DNA from: Streptomyces galbus
GTDB lineage: Bacteria > Actinomycetota > Actinomycetes > Streptomycetales > Streptomycetaceae
Assembly (NCBI RefSeq): GCF_005280195.1
Contig: NZ_SZPR01000017.1
Coordinates: 62,001-126,000 of the forward strand
Length of the DNA stretch: 64,000 bases
Direction: 5' to 3'
The stretch's first letter is position 1; each line of letters starts with the position of its first letter. A program made the translations under genes and the position numbers. Under the pieces are notes generated by a model, which searched no databases, was not told the origin of the DNA, and worked only from the letters and a program-made list of their open reading frames with translations. Below are positions 59,879-64,000 of this stretch, in pieces.

Positions 59879-61332
59879 CCCGGCACATCCGGTACGCGGC
59901 CTTCTTCTGTGTGCTGCTGCTCGCGGCCCTGCTGGTGAACGCCGCGCGGGTGCAGGTGGTGCAGTCCCCGGCCTACGACGACAACCCGGCCAACCGCCGC
60001 GCGACGATCGCCCGTTACGGCCAGCCGCGCGGGAACATCCTGGTCGGGGGCCGCCCGGTCACCGGCTCCCGGGACAGCGGCGAGCAGCTCCGCTACGAAC
60101 GCACCTACGTGGACGGCCCGTTGTACGCGCCGGTCACCGGTTTCGCCTCGCAGGAGTACGGCCGCACGCTGCTGGAGGCCACCGAGGACGGTGTGCTGTC
60201 GGGCTCCGACCCGCTGCTGGCGCCGCTGCCGCTGCTGAGCGACCTCACCCGGGCGCGGGCGGCGGGCGGCGACGTCGTGACCACGCTGGACCGGGAGGCG
60301 CAGCGGGCGGCGTACGAGGGGCTCGCGGGGCGCAAGGGCGCGGTGGCGGCGGTGGACCCGAGCACGGGCCGGGTGCTGGCGCTGGTGTCGAGCCCGTCGT
60401 ACGACCCGGGCGAGCTGTCGGGGAACGGCGCCGGGGCCGCCCGGGCGTGGGCGCGGCTGAACGCGGACCCGGACAAGCCGATGCTGAACCGGGCGGTGCG
60501 GCAGACGTACCCGCCGGGGTCGACGTTCAAGGTGGTGACGGCCGCGGCGGCGCTGGACGCGGGGGTGATCAGGAACCTGGACGCGCGCACGCGTTCGCCG
60601 GCGCCCTACCGGCTGCCGGGGACGACGACCCGGCTGGACAACGAGGGGGACGGCTGCCGGGACGCTCCGCTGCGGGAGGCGTTCCAGTGGTCGTGCAACA
60701 CGGTGTTCGCCAAGCTCGGCGTGGATGTCGGGGTGGCGCGGATGGGGGCGACGGCGGAGGCGTTCGGATTCAACGACGCCGGGCTGCGGATCCCGTTCGC
60801 GGTGGCGCCGAGCACGTTCGACACCACGGTGGACAAGGCCCAGTTGGCGCTGTCGTCGATCGGCCAGTACAACACCCGGGCGACGCCGCTGCAGATGGCG
60901 ATGGTCGCGGCGGCGGTGGCCGAGGGCGGGCAGTTGCGCCCGCCGTACCTGGTGGAGCGGACGACGCGGCGCAGCGGTTCGACGGTGGCGGCGGCCGGTC
61001 CGCGGCCGGCGCGGCAGGTGGTACAGCCCTCGACGGCGCGCAAGCTGCGGCAGTTGATGGAGGACGTGGTGCGGGAGGGGACGGGGCGCAAGGCGGCCGT
61101 CCCGGGGGCGACCGTGGGCGGCAAGACCGGCACGGCCCAGCACGGGGTGGGCAACTCCGGCCTGCCGTACGCCTGGTTCGTGTCCTGGGCGCAGGCGGAC
61201 CGCGACATGGAGCCCAAGGTGGCGGTCGCAGTCGTGGTGGAGGACGCCTCCGCGGACCGGGGGGACATCACCGGCGGCGGGGTGGCGGCGCCGATCGCGC
61301 GAGCGGTGATGGAGGCGGTTCTCGACCCGTGA
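59875..61332 (+). CDS. Class B penicillin-binding protein (transpeptidase)
   Basis: 485 aa, start GTG 59875. One N-terminal transmembrane helix, a PBP dimerisation-like domain (about 35-140), then a transpeptidase: SxxK at 216-219 (PPGSTFK), SxN at 273-275 (WSCNT), KTGTAQ at 417-422. It cross-links peptidoglycan with the SEDS glycosyltransferase encoded upstream. Shorter than FtsI and lacking PASTA domains, it resembles PbpA/PBP2-type proteins paired with RodA in actinobacteria. Confidence 0.94.
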   Translation: MTRHIRYAAFFCVLLLAALLVNAARVQVVQSPAYDDNPANRRATIARYGQPRGNILVGGRPVTGSRDSGEQLRYERTYVDGPLYAPVTGFASQEYGRTLLEATEDGVLSGSDPLLAPLPLLSDLTRARAAGGDVVTTLDREAQRAAYEGLAGRKGAVAAVDPSTGRVLALVSSPSYDPGELSGNGAGAARAWARLNADPDKPMLNRAVRQTYPPGSTFKVVTAAAALDAGVIRNLDARTRSPAPYRLPGTTTRLDNEGDGCRDAPLREAFQWSCNTVFAKLGVDVGVARMGATAEAFGFNDAGLRIPFAVAPSTFDTTVDKAQLALSSIGQYNTRATPLQMAMVAAAVAEGGQLRPPYLVERTTRRSGSTVAAAGPRPARQVVQPSTARKLRQLMEDVVREGTGRKAAVPGATVGGKTGTAQHGVGNSGLPYAWFVSWAQADRDMEPKVAVAVVVEDASADRGDITGGGVAAPIARAVMEAVLDP

Positions 61333-61376
61333 GACGGGGGCTGCCGCGGCGCGGGGCACCGACCTACCGTTCGGTC

Positions 61377-61883
61377 ATGTCTGAAGCCGTCGCTCCCGAA
61401 CTCGCCCAGGTCAATCTCGCCCGCCTGAAGTTCCCGCTGGACTCGCCCGAGTTGAAGGACTTCGTCGACCAGCTCGACCCCGTGAACGCCGACGCCGACA
61501 CGGCCGACGGCTTCGTCTGGCGGCTGCAGTCGGAGGGCGGCGACGCCACCGACATCCCTGTCTTCGGGGACGAGTGGCTGATCGTCAACATGTCCGTGTG
61601 GCGTGACCTGGAGAGCCTCAAGGGGTTCATGTACGCGGGCCGGCACCGCCAGTTGCTCGCGCGTCGGCGGGAGTGGTTCGAGCGGGTGGCGGAGGCCATG
61701 GTGGCCCTGTGGTGGGTCCCGGCCGGACACCGGCCCACGGTCGCGGAGGCCGAGGCGCGGCTGCTGCACCTGCGCACCCACGGGCCCTCGCCGTACGCCT
61801 TCACCTTCCGCACGCTCTTCCCGCCGCAGGGCGCGCGCCCGCTGCCGGGCGAGGTGCCGGAGGGGCTGGGCTGCTCGGTGTGA
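61377..61883 (+). CDS. DUF3291 domain protein
   Basis: 168 aa. LAQVNLARLKFPLDSPELKDFVDQLDPVNADADTADGFVWRLQ at the N-terminus and VNMSVWRDLESLKGFMYAGRHRQLLARRREWFE with VALWWVPAGHRPTVAEAEARL form the complete DUF3291 pattern, a dimeric alpha-beta-barrel (monooxygenase-like) fold of unknown function. It starts 45 nt after the PBP stop. Confidence 0.85.
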   Translation: MSEAVAPELAQVNLARLKFPLDSPELKDFVDQLDPVNADADTADGFVWRLQSEGGDATDIPVFGDEWLIVNMSVWRDLESLKGFMYAGRHRQLLARRREWFERVAEAMVALWWVPAGHRPTVAEAEARLLHLRTHGPSPYAFTFRTLFPPQGARPLPGEVPEGLGCSV

Positions 61884-61964
61884 GCCCGGCCTTGCTGGAC
61901 ATCGGGTCAACAAGTCGCGCACGGGGGATTGACGGGCTTGCTGACAGGTAGTCTCATAACTGGC

Positions 61965-62894
61965 ATGACGACTGTGACCGAGGCCGAGGTACTGCGCGAC
62001 GCGCTCGGTCTGCTCAAGGACCGGGAACAGGTGGCCGAGCGGCTGCTGGCCTCCTCCGCCAAGCACTCCTTCGACCCGGACGAGGAGCTGGACTGGGACG
62101 CGCCCTTCGAGGACGGCAAGTGGTTCTGGCCGCCGGAGCTGGTGTCGCTCTACGACACGCCGCTGTGGAAGCGGATGAGCGAGGAGCAGCGGATCCTGCT
62201 GTCCCGGCACGAGGCGGCGGCGCTCGCCTCGCTGGGCATCTGGTTCGAGATCATCCTGATGCAGCTCCTGGTCCGGCACATCTACGACAAGGCGGCGACG
62301 AGCGCGCACGTGCGCTACGCGCTCACCGAGATCGAGGACGAGTGCCGCCACTCCAAGATGTTCGCGCGGCTCATCTCGCACGGCGGCACCCCCTGGTACC
62401 CGGTGAGCCGGGCGCACCAGAACCTGGGCCGCCTGTTCAAGACGATCTCCACCACGCCCGGGTCGTTCACGGCGACGCTGCTCGGCGAGGAGGTGCTGGA
62501 CTGGATGCAGCGCCTGACCTTCCCCGACGAGCGGGTGCAGCCGCTGGTCCGGGGCGTCACGCGGATCCACGTGGTGGAGGAGGCGCGGCACGTGCGCTAC
62601 GCCCGCGAGGAGCTGCGCCGGCAGATGCTGACGGCGCCGAAGTGGTCCCAGGAGTTCACCCGGGTCACCTCCGGCGAGTTCGCCCGGGTGTTCTCGGTGG
62701 CCTTCGTGAACCCCGAGGTCTACACCAACGTCGGCCTGGACAAGCGCGAGGCCCTCGCCCAGGTGAAAGCCAGCGGCCACCGGCGCGAGGTCATGCAGAA
62801 CGGCTCGAAGCGGCTGACCGACTTCCTGGACGACATCGGGGTCCTGCGGGGTGTCGGCCGCCGGCTGTGGAGGTCCTCGGGGCTGCTGGCCTGA
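61965..62894 (+). CDS. AurF-like diiron protein
   Basis: 309 aa, ATG 61965. Ferritin-like helical protein with repeated Glu and E-x2-H motifs: SRHEAAALASLGIWFEI, TEIEDECRHSKMFARL and HVVEEARHVRYAREEL. These would bind two irons as in the N-oxygenase AurF (Pfam PF11583). The actual substrate is unknown; no biosynthetic cluster is visible beside it. A TTGACG hexamer at 61929-61934 lies upstream, but the spacing to a -10 is not ideal. The TetR gene that follows on the same strand is a candidate regulator. Confidence 0.8.
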   Translation: MTTVTEAEVLRDALGLLKDREQVAERLLASSAKHSFDPDEELDWDAPFEDGKWFWPPELVSLYDTPLWKRMSEEQRILLSRHEAAALASLGIWFEIILMQLLVRHIYDKAATSAHVRYALTEIEDECRHSKMFARLISHGGTPWYPVSRAHQNLGRLFKTISTTPGSFTATLLGEEVLDWMQRLTFPDERVQPLVRGVTRIHVVEEARHVRYAREELRRQMLTAPKWSQEFTRVTSGEFARVFSVAFVNPEVYTNVGLDKREALAQVKASGHRREVMQNGSKRLTDFLDDIGVLRGVGRRLWRSSGLLA

Positions 62895-63031
62895 CGCGGG
62901 GCACACCGCCGGGGGACGGCGGCTCCGGGTGCGCGCCCGGCGCCCGCCGGACGGCGCTCCGGGCGGCGGGGGCGCCCGGCTCCCGCCGCCGGACCCCCGC
63001 ACGATCTCCACGCTCCGATTACGCTGCACGC

Positions 63032-63682
63032 ATGACCCCCGCCGCCCCCGCGTACCGCAGGCTCAGCGTCGAGGAGCGACGCCGTCAGCTCCTCGACGCC
63101 GCGCTGACCCTCTTCGCGCACCGCGCCCCCGAGGACGTCTCGCTGGACGACGTGGCGGAGGCGGCGGGCGTGTCACGGCCGCTCGTCTACCGGTACTTCC
63201 CCGGCGGCAAGCAGCAGCTCTACGAGGCGGCGCTGCGGTCGGCCGCCGACCAGTTGCGGCTGTGCTTCGACGAGCCCCGCCAGGGCCCCCTGCTCCCCCG
63301 CCTCGGCCGGGCCCTGGACCGCTACCTCGCCTTCGTCGACGAGCACGACGCCGGCTTCAGCGCCCTGCTGCAGGGCGGCAGCGTGGTCGAGACGTCCCGG
63401 ACGACCGCCCTCGTGGACGGCGTACGGCGGGCCGCCGCCGACCACATCCACAGCCACCTGGGCGTCACCGACCCCGGGCCCCGGCTGCGGATGACCGTCC
63501 GCATGTGGATCACGTCCGTGGAGGCGGCCTCGCTGATCTGGCTCGACGAGGGCAAGCAGCCGCCCGCCGGGGAGCTGCGGGACTGGCTGGTGGACCAGTT
63601 CGTGGCCGGACTGACGGTGACCGCCGCCCGCGACGCGCAGACCGCCGAGCTGGTGCGCGGTGCGCTCGCCGCCGAGACCTGA
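63032..63682 (+). CDS. TetR-family transcriptional regulator
   Basis: 216 aa. TetR HTH at about 12-60: RRQLLDAALTLFAHRAPEDVSLDDVAEAAGVSRPLVYRYFPGGKQQLYEAAL. The C-terminal ligand-binding region is helical with conserved Trp near RMWITSVEAASLIWLDEG. It lies 137 nt after the diiron gene on the same strand and may control it; a metabolic ligand cannot be inferred. Confidence 0.92.
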   Translation: MTPAAPAYRRLSVEERRRQLLDAALTLFAHRAPEDVSLDDVAEAAGVSRPLVYRYFPGGKQQLYEAALRSAADQLRLCFDEPRQGPLLPRLGRALDRYLAFVDEHDAGFSALLQGGSVVETSRTTALVDGVRRAAADHIHSHLGVTDPGPRLRMTVRMWITSVEAASLIWLDEGKQPPAGELRDWLVDQFVAGLTVTAARDAQTAELVRGALAAET

Positions 63683-63696
63683 TCGACACTGGTGGC

Positions 63697-64000
63697 GTGA
63701 AGAGCGAAGACACCCCCTTCGAGGGCGGCCCCATGGACGGGCGCGTCCTGCCCGTGCTGGTCGGCCCCACCGGCCAGCCCCCGAAGACCTACCGCATCCC
63801 CGTGCCCGACGCGGCCGGCGGCCCGCCGACCGTCCTGGTCTACCGGCGCGAGCCGCGCGGGCACAGCAAGCGGCTCGGCCTGCCGCGCGGCTGGAAGTAC
63901 ACCTTCGACCCCTCCGGGGACACCCGCGGCCACCGGGTGCGCTGGCCCTGGTCCAAGCCCGCTGCCACGCCGGACGGCAAGCCGGACGACCCGCACGGGT
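63697..64000 (+). CDS. Hypothetical protein (partial, runs off the window)
   Basis: Start GTG 63697, 14 nt after the TetR stop; open to the window end (101 codons seen). Begins KSEDTPFEGGPMDGRVLPVLVGPTG, then PKTYRIPVPDAAGGPPTVLVYRREPRG and GWKYTFDP. Small Gly/Pro-rich beta-type protein of streptomycetes; no function known. No signal peptide. Confidence 0.65.
   Translation, partial: MKSEDTPFEGGPMDGRVLPVLVGPTGQPPKTYRIPVPDAAGGPPTVLVYRREPRGHSKRLGLPRGWKYTFDPSGDTRGHRVRWPWSKPAATPDGKPDDPHG

Overview
The window is high-GC actinobacterial DNA from a Streptomyces chromosome. The evidence is the codon bias, frequent GTG/TTG starts, and a gene order matching the S. coelicolor SCO53xx region from memory: chiR-chiC, atp operon, rho-thrB-thrC-hom-lysA, ku/ligD polymerase, ftsW/pbp pair. 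The species cannot be named from the sequence alone.

Layout. (1) 1-2.1 kb: the end of a response regulator (probably ChiR) and a secreted CBM2-FnIII-GH18 chitinase behind a textbook promoter carrying two 12-bp direct repeats. (2) 2.1-10.5 kb, minus strand: a DUF2550 protein and the complete F1Fo ATP synthase operon atpIBEFHAGDC. (3) 10.7-17.4 kb, minus strand: WecA/TagO-type GlcNAc-1-P transferase, glyA, a tyrosine-phosphatase-like protein without its catalytic Cys, Sua5/YrdC, prmC, prfA and rpmE (translation and cell-envelope precursors). (4) 17.6-28.6 kb, minus strand: LytR-CpsA-Psr protein, secreted trypsin-like protease with VCBS repeats, rho, thrB, thrC, hom, lysA (aspartate-family amino acids). 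(5) 28.6-31.1 kb: a repeat-rich ORF, the ArgS-like NrtL, a single-domain response regulator, and tRNA-Arg(CCG).

(6) About 31.0-45.4 kb is an integrated genomic island on the 3' side of tRNA-Arg, bounded by an 18-bp direct repeat of the tRNA anticodon arm. It has a decayed integration module (frameshifted tyrosine integrase, small excisionase, truncated XRE regulator), no conjugation or replication genes, and a defence-like cargo. The cargo is a Ser/Thr kinase overlapping an AIPR (abortive-infection phage-resistance family) gene, an upstream SAVMC3_10250-like gene, and a complete type I restriction-modification system hsdM-hsdS-hsdR. A second, nested pair of anticodon-arm-like repeats, of tRNA-Arg(CCU) type, lies next to hsdR. 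This suggests the island was assembled from more than one tRNA-Arg-targeting element. The kinase-AIPR pair is the best candidate for an undescribed system.

(7) 45.4-64 kb: two small proteins of uncertain origin, a secreted BNR/sialidase-fold protein, a cis-prenyltransferase, an acyltransferase, the divergent Ku / LigD-polymerase NHEJ pair, a NERD-like protein, a lipoprotein translationally coupled to an orphan histidine kinase, a Gly-Gln-repeat SH3 protein, an FtsW/RodA-PBP pair linked by a 17-codon ORF, a DUF3291 protein, an AurF-like diiron protein, a TetR regulator and a partial hypothetical gene.
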